DNA of 64,000 bases from contig NZ_VLLI01000007.1 in assembly GCF_007830615.1 (NCBI RefSeq), positions 62,001-126,000 on the forward strand, written 5' to 3'. Shown here piece by piece: positions 57,703-64,000 of the stretch; the first letter of the stretch is position 1; every line of letters starts with the position of its first letter. Below the pieces are notes generated by a model. That model was not told the DNA's origin, ran no database searches, and saw only the letters and a program-made list of their open reading frames with translations. A program made the position numbers and the translations under genes. The DNA comes from Mucilaginibacter frigoritolerans (GTDB taxonomy: Bacteria > Bacteroidota > Bacteroidia > Sphingobacteriales > Sphingobacteriaceae).

Positions 57703-59052
57703 ATGCAGGTAGCAGGCAGAAAAGTAGCGGTTGTAGGCATGGGCGGAGCTTTCCCGGCCTGTAAAGATTTGAATGAGTTTGATCAGAAGCTGTTTACCAA
57801 TCAAAGCCTGGTAAGGCAGTGGGATCTGGCCGTTCAATACGAAAAACAGATCCGCTCAACAGTATCGGGCTACATCACCGAAGCAGAGATGGGTCTTGAA
57901 GCAGTTTGGGCGCCTATTACTGAAAAATATCCGGAAACCTATATTGATACCTTGGGCCGTATACCTGATGCTAACCTGTCGACAGCTGATATGGGCAGCA
58001 TTTGGGCCATGCTTGGCGCACAGGAGGCCACTACAATGGCCGGCTGGACCAAAGCCGAAATAGAATCGGAACAAACCGGTGTGGTAGTAGGATCAGGCGG
58101 TGCAGGCAACCAGATACTGAGGGTAGCCTGGCATTACTTTTTCCAGATGGGTAAAAAGGCACGTATTGCCGGTGCCCATACGGTTGATCGTAGTATGTCA
58201 TACCGCGAGGCTGCTAATATTTCCTGTCTGCTTAAAACAAAAGGGGTATGTGAATCTATTACCTCCGCCTGTGCAACAGGTTTGGGTAATATAGGTCATG
58301 CTTATCGCTTAATAAAATTCGGCTTACAGGATAGGGCCATTGCTGGTGGGGTTGAAGGCACTGCTTTAGAAACCTTTATTGGCTTTGATGGCATGATGAT
58401 ACTGAGCAAAGGCTTTAGTCCTGCGGAAAGTTCACGACCATTTGATATCCACCGCAATGGTTTTGTATGCTCATTCGGTGCTGGTATTGTGGCTTTGGAA
58501 GAATACGAAATGGCTAAAGCACGTGGCGCTAATATTATTGGAGTGATTAATGAATACTTTAATAATTCTGATGGTGATGGCGATATGTTTTATCCATCAT
58601 TTGCCGGGCAGCAAAGACTTTGGAAAGGTTTGTTGCCTGATAAAGGCTTAAGACCCGATGTAGTAAAAATGCATGGTACATCTACCCCGGTTGGCGACTC
58701 GGTGGAGTTATTAAGCGTAGTGGATGCTTTGGGCGATGAAGGTTACCACATGTCGGCACCAAAATCACAATTTGGGCACATGCTGGGTGGAGCTGGTTCT
58801 GTTGAGTTGATTACCGCTTTGCTGATGCTGAAAAACCAGCAGGTATTGCCATGCCTCAACTCCGAAACGCTGAACCCTGAGCTGGAAGGCTTCCAGAAAA
58901 ATGAAAACTGGACAGGGCCCGATAAACCATTGGCTGCTTACCGTCACCTGGTTCCGCAGAAGGCATTTGCCAAAGAAATTAACCGGATAGCCTGCTTAAA
59001 CTATGGCTTCGGTGGCACCAATAGCGCTATGCTGGTTTCAAGAGATATTTAA
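57703..59052 (+). CDS. Beta-ketoacyl-ACP synthase (KAS I/II type)
   Basis: This 449-residue condensing enzyme has the complete catalytic triad: Cys190 in SITSACATGLGNIG, His324 in VVKMHGTSTPVGDS and His359 in APKSQFGHMLGGAGS, plus the C-terminal CLNYGFGGTNSAMLVS. It is longer than FabF (about 410 residues), with an extra N-terminal region (about 40-120) that does not match FabF closely. It extends acyl-ACP with malonyl-ACP, presumably on the ACP encoded just upstream. No partner chain-length factor gene is present, so the enzyme should work alone. It ends directly before the enoyl-reductase-like gene with no gap. Confidence 0.92.
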   Translation: MQVAGRKVAVVGMGGAFPACKDLNEFDQKLFTNQSLVRQWDLAVQYEKQIRSTVSGYITEAEMGLEAVWAPITEKYPETYIDTLGRIPDANLSTADMGSIWAMLGAQEATTMAGWTKAEIESEQTGVVVGSGGAGNQILRVAWHYFFQMGKKARIAGAHTVDRSMSYREAANISCLLKTKGVCESITSACATGLGNIGHAYRLIKFGLQDRAIAGGVEGTALETFIGFDGMMILSKGFSPAESSRPFDIHRNGFVCSFGAGIVALEEYEMAKARGANIIGVINEYFNNSDGDGDMFYPSFAGQQRLWKGLLPDKGLRPDVVKMHGTSTPVGDSVELLSVVDALGDEGYHMSAPKSQFGHMLGGAGSVELITALLMLKNQQVLPCLNSETLNPELEGFQKNENWTGPDKPLAAYRHLVPQKAFAKEINRIACLNYGFGGTNSAMLVSRDI

Positions 59053-59865
59053 ATGATTGATAATAAAAATAAAATAGCGGTAATTTTTGGCGTTCGGAAC
59101 GAAAGCTCCATCGCTTATGATATTGCTGTAAAACTGCACCAGTCGGGTTGCAAAGTAGCCTTGAGTTACGTTGCTGAAACCAAGGACGAGGTATTACACC
59201 TGATGCAGAAAAATGGCATGGACGCCCGTCTTTCAGCCGAGGTTGATGTGCGCAATGAGCTGGAGATAACCGCCTTTATGCAGATGGTGTATGAGGAAGC
59301 CGGACCGATTGATTATGTGTTGCATGGCGTGGCTTTCGGTACCCAATCCGTAATGTGCTACAGTTTGCCAGGCAGCGATCTGCCGGCACCGTCTTATATC
59401 GATATTCCGTTTGAGGACCTGATGGATTCATTCAACATCAGTGCTTATTCGTTATTGCGCATTAGCAGGGTGGCTAAGCCTCTGCTGGCTAAAAATGCAT
59501 CTATCTTAACCCTTACCTATAATGCATCGCAAAGGGTATTTCCGGGTTATGCAGGCATGGCCATTAACAAGGCTGCGTTAGAAAACATTATGCTTTACCT
59601 GGCCAGTGATTTCAGGGATCAGGGTGTTAGGGTGAATGCCATATCCGCAGGCTTAGTAATGACCACTTCATCGGGCGGTATTTTAGGGGTACGCAAATTG
59701 CGTAAAATAGGCAAGTTTACCGCACCACTGGGTAATATTGTTGCAAGCGATGTGGGTGATGCTGCGCTTTACTATTTTTCAGATCTATCTAAAAAAGTAA
59801 CCGGCAATATTCACTTTGTTGATGGCGGCTTTAACATTATGGGGCTAGGCGTTGATGGAGAATGA
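59053..59865 (+). CDS. FabI-like enoyl-ACP reductase
   Basis: This 270-residue protein of the FabI branch of SDRs starts with the modified cofactor loop IAVIFGVRNESSIAYDIA. It has FabI-type catalytic residues at the right spacing: Tyr156 (LTLTYNASQ), Tyr166 (PGYAGMA) and Lys173 (INKAAL). AGLVMTTSSGGI stands where FabI has its AGPIRTLA substrate loop, so that loop differs. It would make saturated acyl chains, which argues against a polyene product. The gene starts right after the ketosynthase stop and overlaps the holo-ACP synthase gene by 11 bases. Triclosan sensitivity cannot be predicted. Confidence 0.88.
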   Translation: MIDNKNKIAVIFGVRNESSIAYDIAVKLHQSGCKVALSYVAETKDEVLHLMQKNGMDARLSAEVDVRNELEITAFMQMVYEEAGPIDYVLHGVAFGTQSVMCYSLPGSDLPAPSYIDIPFEDLMDSFNISAYSLLRISRVAKPLLAKNASILTLTYNASQRVFPGYAGMAINKAALENIMLYLASDFRDQGVRVNAISAGLVMTTSSGGILGVRKLRKIGKFTAPLGNIVASDVGDAALYYFSDLSKKVTGNIHFVDGGFNIMGLGVDGE

Positions 59866-60256
59866 AATTTTAAAATCGCTGGATGAACTGGTAGCGGCCA
59901 CCAATTGTACCGTTGGCAACGACCTGGTTTTTATCCCTGATTTTAAAGCTTCGTTTAATGAACTCTTCAAAAACAAAGTTTATACTCCTGCCGAAATAGC
60001 CTATTGCAATCAGTTTGATAATGCTATTCTGCATTATGCATCCACCTGGGCGGCAAAGGAAGCTGTTTACAAAGCCATTAAGCAGGTAGATACAGCAACC
60101 CTGGGCTGGAAAAAAATAGAGATCATCCGTCAAAAAGCAGGTGGTAAGCCGCAGGTTATCGTCCACCAAAATCCCGATAGGTTTAAAATCAGCCTAAGCA
60201 TTTCGCACGATGGTGATTACGCCTGGGCCATTGCTTTAATTGATACCAACGTTTAG
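59855..60256 (+). CDS. Holo-ACP synthase-type phosphopantetheinyl transferase
   Basis: From ATG 59855 the protein has 133 residues. AcpS-type landmarks are VGNDLVFIPDF with Asp23 (the magnesium ligand after G-x-D), TWAAKEAVYKAI with Glu69, and a C-terminal SLSISHDGDYAWAIALI. It transfers 4'-phosphopantetheine from CoA to the ACP Ser. Because it is encoded inside this locus, it probably serves the atypical ACP three genes upstream. A TTG one codon earlier is possible but unlikely. It overlaps the FabI-like gene by 11 bases. Confidence 0.9.
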   Translation: MENEILKSLDELVAATNCTVGNDLVFIPDFKASFNELFKNKVYTPAEIAYCNQFDNAILHYASTWAAKEAVYKAIKQVDTATLGWKKIEIIRQKAGGKPQVIVHQNPDRFKISLSISHDGDYAWAIALIDTNV

Positions 60257-60295
60257 CACGTTCAGGCATAACCGCTTCAAAGAATTTGAACTTAA

Positions 60296-61117
60296 ATGAC
60301 CGACCATTACTTCGAAAATCAACTGGTTAAACTGCACTATTACCAATTTGGTGGTGGACCGCAAGCCATGTTGTGTTTTCACGGTTATGGTATGCACGGC
60401 AAGCAATTTAAGCTGCTGGAAACTACCCTCGGCGAAAAATACACCTTTTATGGGTTCGACCTTTTTTTTCATAAAGAAACCAAACTGCATGATCAAAGTA
60501 TCACGGCTGTAAAAAAGGGAATCAGCAAAGAAGCATTGGCTGATCTGATTACCGAATTTTGCGCGTATAAAAACATCAGCCGTTTTTCGGTTATCGGTTA
60601 CTCTATGGGTACCCATTATGCCACCGCCATTACGGAACAGTTATCGCCTTTAATTGATGAATACATCATAGCGGCGCCATCTGCCCTTGAGCCGGGGGCG
60701 CTCATTACCTTTTTCAGCAAAAATAAAACGGGCAATAAAATACTGGAGAAACTGGCCCTGCACAAAAGCTTCCTGCTTAAAGCATTAAAATTGTTTAAAC
60801 GGGTAAGGGCCATTGATGCCGAAGCCTACCAAATTCTGTTTAACGAAATTGCCACTGCCGAACTCCGCTTTAACTTTTACGCCTGCTTCACCTATCTGCG
60901 GTTTTTAGAAACCAATGAGGATAGGTTATTACAGGCCCTGCAACAGCAAAACATTAAAAGCATTTTTATATTTGGTAAAAAAGACAAAGCCTTCCCACCG
61001 GGTATTGGCAAAGCGTTTATCGCGAAGCTAAAACAGGCAGAGGTTGTTGTTTTAAATGAGGGGCATGAAATGATTAAAAAAGATTTCGCTACCCGCTTAA
61101 CCGGTTTACTGTTATGA
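60296..61117 (+). CDS. Alpha/beta hydrolase of the fatty-acid-synthase-like locus
   Basis: This 273-residue protein has the fold markers MLCFHGYGMHGKQF (oxyanion loop), VIGYSMGTHYATA (nucleophile Ser), FIFGKKDKAFPPG (acid) and VVLNEGHEMIKKDF (His). In this setting it may act as a thioesterase releasing the acyl chain from ACP, or it may transfer it to an acceptor. A membrane anchor is not evident. It starts 39 bases after the holo-ACP synthase stop and overlaps the acyltransferase gene by 4 bases (ATGA). The substrate assignment is inferred from context only. Confidence 0.85.
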   Translation: MTDHYFENQLVKLHYYQFGGGPQAMLCFHGYGMHGKQFKLLETTLGEKYTFYGFDLFFHKETKLHDQSITAVKKGISKEALADLITEFCAYKNISRFSVIGYSMGTHYATAITEQLSPLIDEYIIAAPSALEPGALITFFSKNKTGNKILEKLALHKSFLLKALKLFKRVRAIDAEAYQILFNEIATAELRFNFYACFTYLRFLETNEDRLLQALQQQNIKSIFIFGKKDKAFPPGIGKAFIAKLKQAEVVVLNEGHEMIKKDFATRLTGLLL

Positions 61118-61761
61118 TTATTAAGGCAAAACCTCTTCCTTTTACGCTAATTAAGTGGAGCTCGCTTATCCTGATCTGGTTTTTCAGGAAGCGCTTTAAT
61201 AAAATGGTGCTCAATGAAATTGATATAAAACCGGACCATTCCTACCTGTTAATGAGTAATCATTTTGGTTTTCTGGATGGTTTTTTTGCTCATTATTTAT
61301 GCTTTAAGCTCCTCAACAAAAAGCAAAACATAAAAGGGATTTACGCCATGTCGGTAAAAAAGCAGATGGAGAAAAACTGGTTCCTGAAATACTTCGGTTC
61401 TTTTTCTGTTGATCCCGGCAAACGCTCTGTCGGCGAAAGTTTGGACTATGCGGCTTCTTTGCTCAACACTCCTGGTAACATCCTGATCTATTACCCGCAA
61501 GGCAACCTCGAATCGAGCCATATCCGTCATATTGAGTTTAAAGATGGCGTGTATGAGATCATAACCCGCACCACCGGCAATTGCCAGCTCATTTGGAACA
61601 GTGTACTGCTCGAATACTTTGAAAGCACCAAACCATCAGCGTACATGAATCTGCTGGATTGTGGTACCAACCATCATTTCGATTTTGAAACCCTGAAGCA
61701 AAACGTAAATCAGCATCACCAACAGGCCATGAAAAAGCTGGTGAGGTTTACCGTGGAGTGA
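61114..61761 (+). CDS. PlsC-type (1-acylglycerol-phosphate-like) acyltransferase
   Basis: This 215-residue protein has an N-terminal hydrophobic segment (LIKWSSLILIWFF) and the acyltransferase motif LMSNHFGFLDGFFAHY (HX4D). A GxxFVDR-like segment (YFGSFSVDPGKRSVGE) and a FPEGT-like motif altered to YYPQGNLESS follow. The family moves acyl groups from ACP or CoA to a lipid alcohol. The altered third motif suggests a non-standard acceptor. It ends the eight-gene locus and probably attaches the locus product to a membrane lipid. The product and acceptor are unknown. Confidence 0.85.
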   Translation: MIIKAKPLPFTLIKWSSLILIWFFRKRFNKMVLNEIDIKPDHSYLLMSNHFGFLDGFFAHYLCFKLLNKKQNIKGIYAMSVKKQMEKNWFLKYFGSFSVDPGKRSVGESLDYAASLLNTPGNILIYYPQGNLESSHIRHIEFKDGVYEIITRTTGNCQLIWNSVLLEYFESTKPSAYMNLLDCGTNHHFDFETLKQNVNQHHQQAMKKLVRFTVE

Positions 61762-61770
61762 TGGTTAGCG

Positions 61771-61818
61771 TTTGTCCGTCCGCTTCCAGATACGGTTACC
61801 TCCGGACGAACGGACAAA
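61771..61818. repeat. TTTGTCCG hairpin repeat, copy 1
   Basis: TTTGTCCGT (61771-61779) and ACGGACAAA (61810-61818) end a 48-base hairpin, with CGTCCG/CCGGAC-type inner pairs. Copies of the same build lie at 62101-62147 and 63556-63600. It lies 9 bases after the acyltransferase stop and may also work as a terminator. Confidence 0.75.
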
Positions 61819-61840
61819 AGAATTATAATAATTTTTTTTC

Positions 61841-61998
61841 AACCCTCTTTCCGCGCAGCGAAGAGAGGGTGATCCAGCGCAGCGTAGATCGGGTGAGTAG
61901 ATCTGCGAGCGGCATCAACGTAAATGCATTGGCGTTTTGACTCACCCCGACGTTGCTTCGCTCGTCGCCCTCTCTTCACCTTCGGTGGAAAGAGGGGA
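61841..61998. repeat. Dispersed modular repeat, copy B
   Basis: Copy B shares the module order of the element at 50997-51172: CCCTCTTT...AGAGAGGGTGA hairpin, CGGGTGAGT, core GCGGCATCAACGTAAATGCA, GACTCACC, GACGTT, and a terminal CCCTCTCTT...AAGAGGGG hairpin. It is flanked on both sides by TTTGTCCG hairpins, so it is a nested repeat cluster. No protein is encoded. Confidence 0.75.
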
Positions 61999-62100
61999 AG
62001 AAGAAACACATCTACTGACAAACTAGTGTCACCATTTATTTCAATTACTTGCTTTATTTTTGTATTGAACACCATCCCGCAGGGCATTAACCCTATCAAT

Positions 62101-62147
62101 CTTGTCCGTTCGTCCGCATAGCATCGGCCCCGGACAAGCGGACAAAA
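62101..62147. repeat. TTGTCCG hairpin repeat, copy 2
   Basis: CTTGTCCG (62101-62108) can pair with CGGACAAG (62131-62138) or with CGGACAAAA (62139-62147), giving two alternative hairpins. It belongs to the same family as the elements at 61771 and 63556. Confidence 0.7.
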
Positions 62148-62263
62148 CAATCAACATAATATATACAGTTTCCTGGTTGCTCAGTGAAAGCTAATCTCTT
62201 AAGAAAGGGGTTAAGAGGGAGTATTTTTCAATTTTTAAATTTAAACTTTATAATCTTTCATCC

Positions 62264-62415
62264 TTTCTTGCGCTCGTTTACAACGAGTGCTTAATATGGC
62301 AGTGCGATTGTATCGCACATTAGCAAATAGTAAGATTGGCTAAGCTGAAAATAGTGCTGTTTACGTTACAAACGTAAAACCACGTTAAGCACTCGTCATA
62401 GTCGAGCGCAAGAAA
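62264..62415. repeat. MITE-like element with 31-base terminal inverted repeats
   Basis: The terminal repeats pair as TTTCTTGCGCTCG (62264-62276) with 62403-62415 and ACGAGTGCTTAA (62283-62294) with 62385-62396, broken by six unpaired bases in each arm. Two inner hairpins lie between (GTGCGAT/ATCGCAC at 62302-62318 and TTTACGTT/AACGTAAA at 62360-62378). The element is 152 bases, has no coding capacity, and ends 6 bases before the stop of the next gene. From 62150 to 62263 nothing else was seen. Confidence 0.75.
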
Positions 62416-62420
62416 AGTGC

Positions 62421-63431
62421 TTACTGAATAGCTATCTCATTGCTCCAAATCTTATTAAAGCGTACATATTCTCTAGGCCAAATCCATTTACCTGGATCCT
62501 TTAACAAACTCATGCTTATCCTATACCGGCTACCGCTCTTTATATTGGGTTGATAATCGATATTCAAATTTCTTTTATATTCTTTATAAGGTGCAATGGT
62601 TATAAGATCTGGAATGTTTTTGTCGCAAGCCCAGCCCGATATACCAATTCCCCTAACATTTGTATCAAAAAAAATATACCACGAACATGTCATGGTATAA
62701 AATCTGAGCGTATCATTACTGTTATTATGCAAAACCAATGGTACCGTAACTGCTTTAGCTTTTTTCGATTTGTTGTTTTCCCTTGCTATTATGGTATCCC
62801 GCGGCACACTAATTTTGGCATTTTCTACTGTTAGCGTATATAATTTTCGGTCGTTATCGGTAAGCAAATAAATATCTTTATCGGGTAAAATAGATTTTTC
62901 TTTTTCAACTCGAATTTCAAAGTCTTTTTTCGTCAAATAATTTTGATGATTGCTGTTATAATGCAATAAGATTGAATCAGATAAGTTGCCATACAATAGT
63001 TGCTTACCTGGCTTACCCTCATCGCCACCCCATTTGTAAAGATTCATATTAACAGGTATCGAACCATCTCCGCTGGGGGCCTTATCCATTATTAAGTACA
63101 ATGTCATTTTCTGTGACCTGTGTGGTGGAAGCACTGTTTTTAAATACCCACTTTGATGACAAACGTCATTCGCTAAATGAAAATAGGGATTGCTCCTCAT
63201 TGAAAAAAGTAAGTTATAACAGTCAGCTCCCCGGTAATAAAGCGTATCATTCGAATTGTTATTTAGATAAACCTGAATAGTAATGTAATTTTTGCCATCA
63301 AATGAAGCAAAACCACCCCCATCATCAACAACAATGTTATACAACGATTTGGGTTGTTGAGCTGATGCTATATTTATAAGATTGGTGATGAGGACTATAA
63401 CAATGACAGCACTTTTAAATATCTTTCTCAT
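62421..63431 (-). CDS. Secreted protein with internally duplicated beta domain, unknown function
   Basis: This 336-residue protein has a signal peptide (MRKIFKSAVIVIVLITNLINIASA, then Q). Two halves repeat the same plan: about residues 40-150 (VYLNNNSNDTLYYRGADCYNL, with Cys and aromatic pairs, ending in MTLYLIMDKAPSGDGSIPV) and about 215-325 (PLVLHNNSNDTLRFYTMTCSWYIFF, ending in RNLNIDYQPNIKSGSRYRIS). The shared NNSNDTL and the following Cys suggest a duplicated immunoglobulin-like fold with disulfides. No family was recognised and no enzyme motif is seen. It stands alone within a cluster of intergenic repeats and is AT-rich. Confidence 0.78.
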   Translation of the reverse strand: MRKIFKSAVIVIVLITNLINIASAQQPKSLYNIVVDDGGGFASFDGKNYITIQVYLNNNSNDTLYYRGADCYNLLFSMRSNPYFHLANDVCHQSGYLKTVLPPHRSQKMTLYLIMDKAPSGDGSIPVNMNLYKWGGDEGKPGKQLLYGNLSDSILLHYNSNHQNYLTKKDFEIRVEKEKSILPDKDIYLLTDNDRKLYTLTVENAKISVPRDTIIARENNKSKKAKAVTVPLVLHNNSNDTLRFYTMTCSWYIFFDTNVRGIGISGWACDKNIPDLITIAPYKEYKRNLNIDYQPNIKSGSRYRISMSLLKDPGKWIWPREYVRFNKIWSNEIAIQ

Positions 63432-63555
63432 GGTTTAGGCATTTTTTAAATATCAATTTGAAATTATGCGTTTATAAACGTAGCATAAAATCGTTAAAGA
63501 TCAGGTTTCTGAAAAACAAAAATCTTCCGGTTTAATCCTTGCAAAGCGGCAACAG

Positions 63556-63600
63556 TTTGTCCGCTTGTCCTACCCCTACCACTCCGGACGGCCGGACAAA
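63556..63600. repeat. TTTGTCCG hairpin repeat, copy 3
   Basis: TTTGTCCG (63556-63563) and CGGACAAA (63593-63600) end a 45-base hairpin of the same family as those at 61771 and 62101. It lies between two minus-strand genes. Confidence 0.75.
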
Positions 63601-63625
63601 ATAACAAATCAATAACGTTATTTGG

Positions 63626-64000
63626 TTATACCTTTTTACCTGCTAAATAATTATCAATGCTCCACTGGTAACGGTTAAGGCCCGAGAGTACTAAGCTTGC
63701 ACCGGTAAACACAAAAACGGGGTAACTGAATGGTGCATTAAGGCTTACAAATACAGCCATACTCAACCCAAAGCAAAGCGTTAAAATGGCAGCGCCCAGG
63801 GCAACCCATTTTATTTTTAGCCCGATAATGAGGCACAGGCCAAATAATGCTTCGGCAATGGTTGCTATAAGGCCTGCAAAATTGGCAAGGCTACGGTTCA
63901 AAAAAGGCAGCAGCGTACTGGTATAGTCAATAAAGTGCTTCCAGTCGCCCCATGAAACGCCGTGGCTTCCCGGCGCACCAAGCCAACCCAACCTATCCAT
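63626..64000 (-). CDS. DoxX-family membrane protein, N-terminus cut by window edge
   Basis: 124 residues are visible, and the frame stays open to the window end. The first visible residues (MDRLGWLGAPGSHGVSWGDWKHF) match an internal DoxX segment, normally preceded by a first membrane helix, so the apparent Met is probably internal and the gene continues outside. Three hydrophobic segments follow (LIATIAEALFGLCLIIGL, VALGAAILTLCFGLSMAVFV and YPVFVFTGASLVLSGL). DoxX-family roles in redox or sulfur metabolism are not well fixed. It is a different subfamily from the DoxX protein encoded at 31217-31606. Confidence 0.82.
   Translation of the reverse strand: MDRLGWLGAPGSHGVSWGDWKHFIDYTSTLLPFLNRSLANFAGLIATIAEALFGLCLIIGLKIKWVALGAAILTLCFGLSMAVFVSLNAPFSYPVFVFTGASLVLSGLNRYQWSIDNYLAGKKV

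Noticed and set aside
56109..61761. Aryl polyene or flexirubin gene cluster
   Set aside because: A FabI-like enoyl reductase with both Tyr residues and the Lys is present, and there is no ammonia-lyase, CoA-ligase-like gene, second ketosynthase or DarA-like gene in the locus.
61758..62150. Short frames over 61758-62150 on both strands
   Set aside because: They fall in the repeat cluster, and their peptides mirror the inverted repeats; no start context or family resemblance.
1..64000. CRISPR array, prophage or integrase-bounded island
   Set aside because: No regularly spaced direct repeats, no phage structural genes, and no integrase or transposase gene were seen in any frame; the repeats present are all inverted and non-coding.

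Overview
The window looks like the chromosome of a Sphingobacteriaceae-type Bacteroidota, probably Mucilaginibacter or a close relative. This is inferred from the gene families (UpxY, BshA, DUF3857 proteins, secreted proteins with the -AQ signal-peptide ending), from the AT-rich sequence, and from repeated TAnnTTTG -7 promoter boxes, which are the Bacteroidota sigma-factor signature. Several starts are TTG or GTG, and some upstream alternative starts fall inside a -7 box and can be discarded.

Layout. (1) 1-11890, minus strand: a surface-polysaccharide operon. It opens with a Wza-like lipoprotein and a Wzc-like tyrosine autokinase, then a UpxY/NusG antiterminator, an asparagine synthetase, a glycosyltransferase, a Wzm/Wzt ABC exporter, a sugar aminotransferase, a NeuD-type acetyltransferase, and a glycosyltransferase cut by the window edge. 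A family 2 glycosyltransferase (11983) and a WecA/TagO-like initiating transferase (12849) run the other way from a palindromic divergent promoter. (2) 14075-18783: gapA, a GNAT gene, pgk and a secreted CocE-type hydrolase. (3) 19121-26311: an 1100-residue TPR plus MORN_2-type repeat protein followed by two transglutaminase-like proteins, one with an intact triad and one apparently dead. (4) 26410-31606: single genes including clpS, an acyltransferase, hydrolases and a DoxX protein. (5) 31774-43534: the haem locus hemA, hemC-hemD fusion, hemB, hemL, hemE and hemJ. It is interrupted by a tandem pair of unknown membrane proteins, a lipoprotein, and a histidine kinase/response regulator/TPR trio. 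(6) 43547-46916: a PIN-like gene with a VapB-like remnant, then an ECF sigma factor, a putative anti-sigma protein and a beta-barrel protein. (7) 47223-47536, minus strand: two tandem tRNA-like RNAs of 112-116 nt with compensatory acceptor-stem changes and their own promoter. This is the most unusual object in the window. (8) 47689-55855: an Lrp/AsnC regulator, prohibitin, rhodanese, DUF4407, prolyl oligopeptidase, a lactonase-type propeller and bshA. (9) 56109-61761: a tightly packed eight-gene secondary fatty-acid-synthase locus (ketoreductase, hot-dog dehydratase, ACP, ketosynthase, FabI-like reductase, holo-ACP synthase, hydrolase, acyltransferase). (10) 61771-63600: a cluster of several dispersed hairpin or MITE-like repeats around a secreted protein, then a partial DoxX gene.

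The genes form several coherent systems: polysaccharide assembly and ABC export, lower glycolysis, almost the whole 5-aminolevulinate-to-protoporphyrin route, sigma/anti-sigma regulation, and a self-contained acyl-chain assembly line of unknown product. Intergenic DNA carries at least five kinds of short inverted repeat, and one of them supplies the last codons of hemE.
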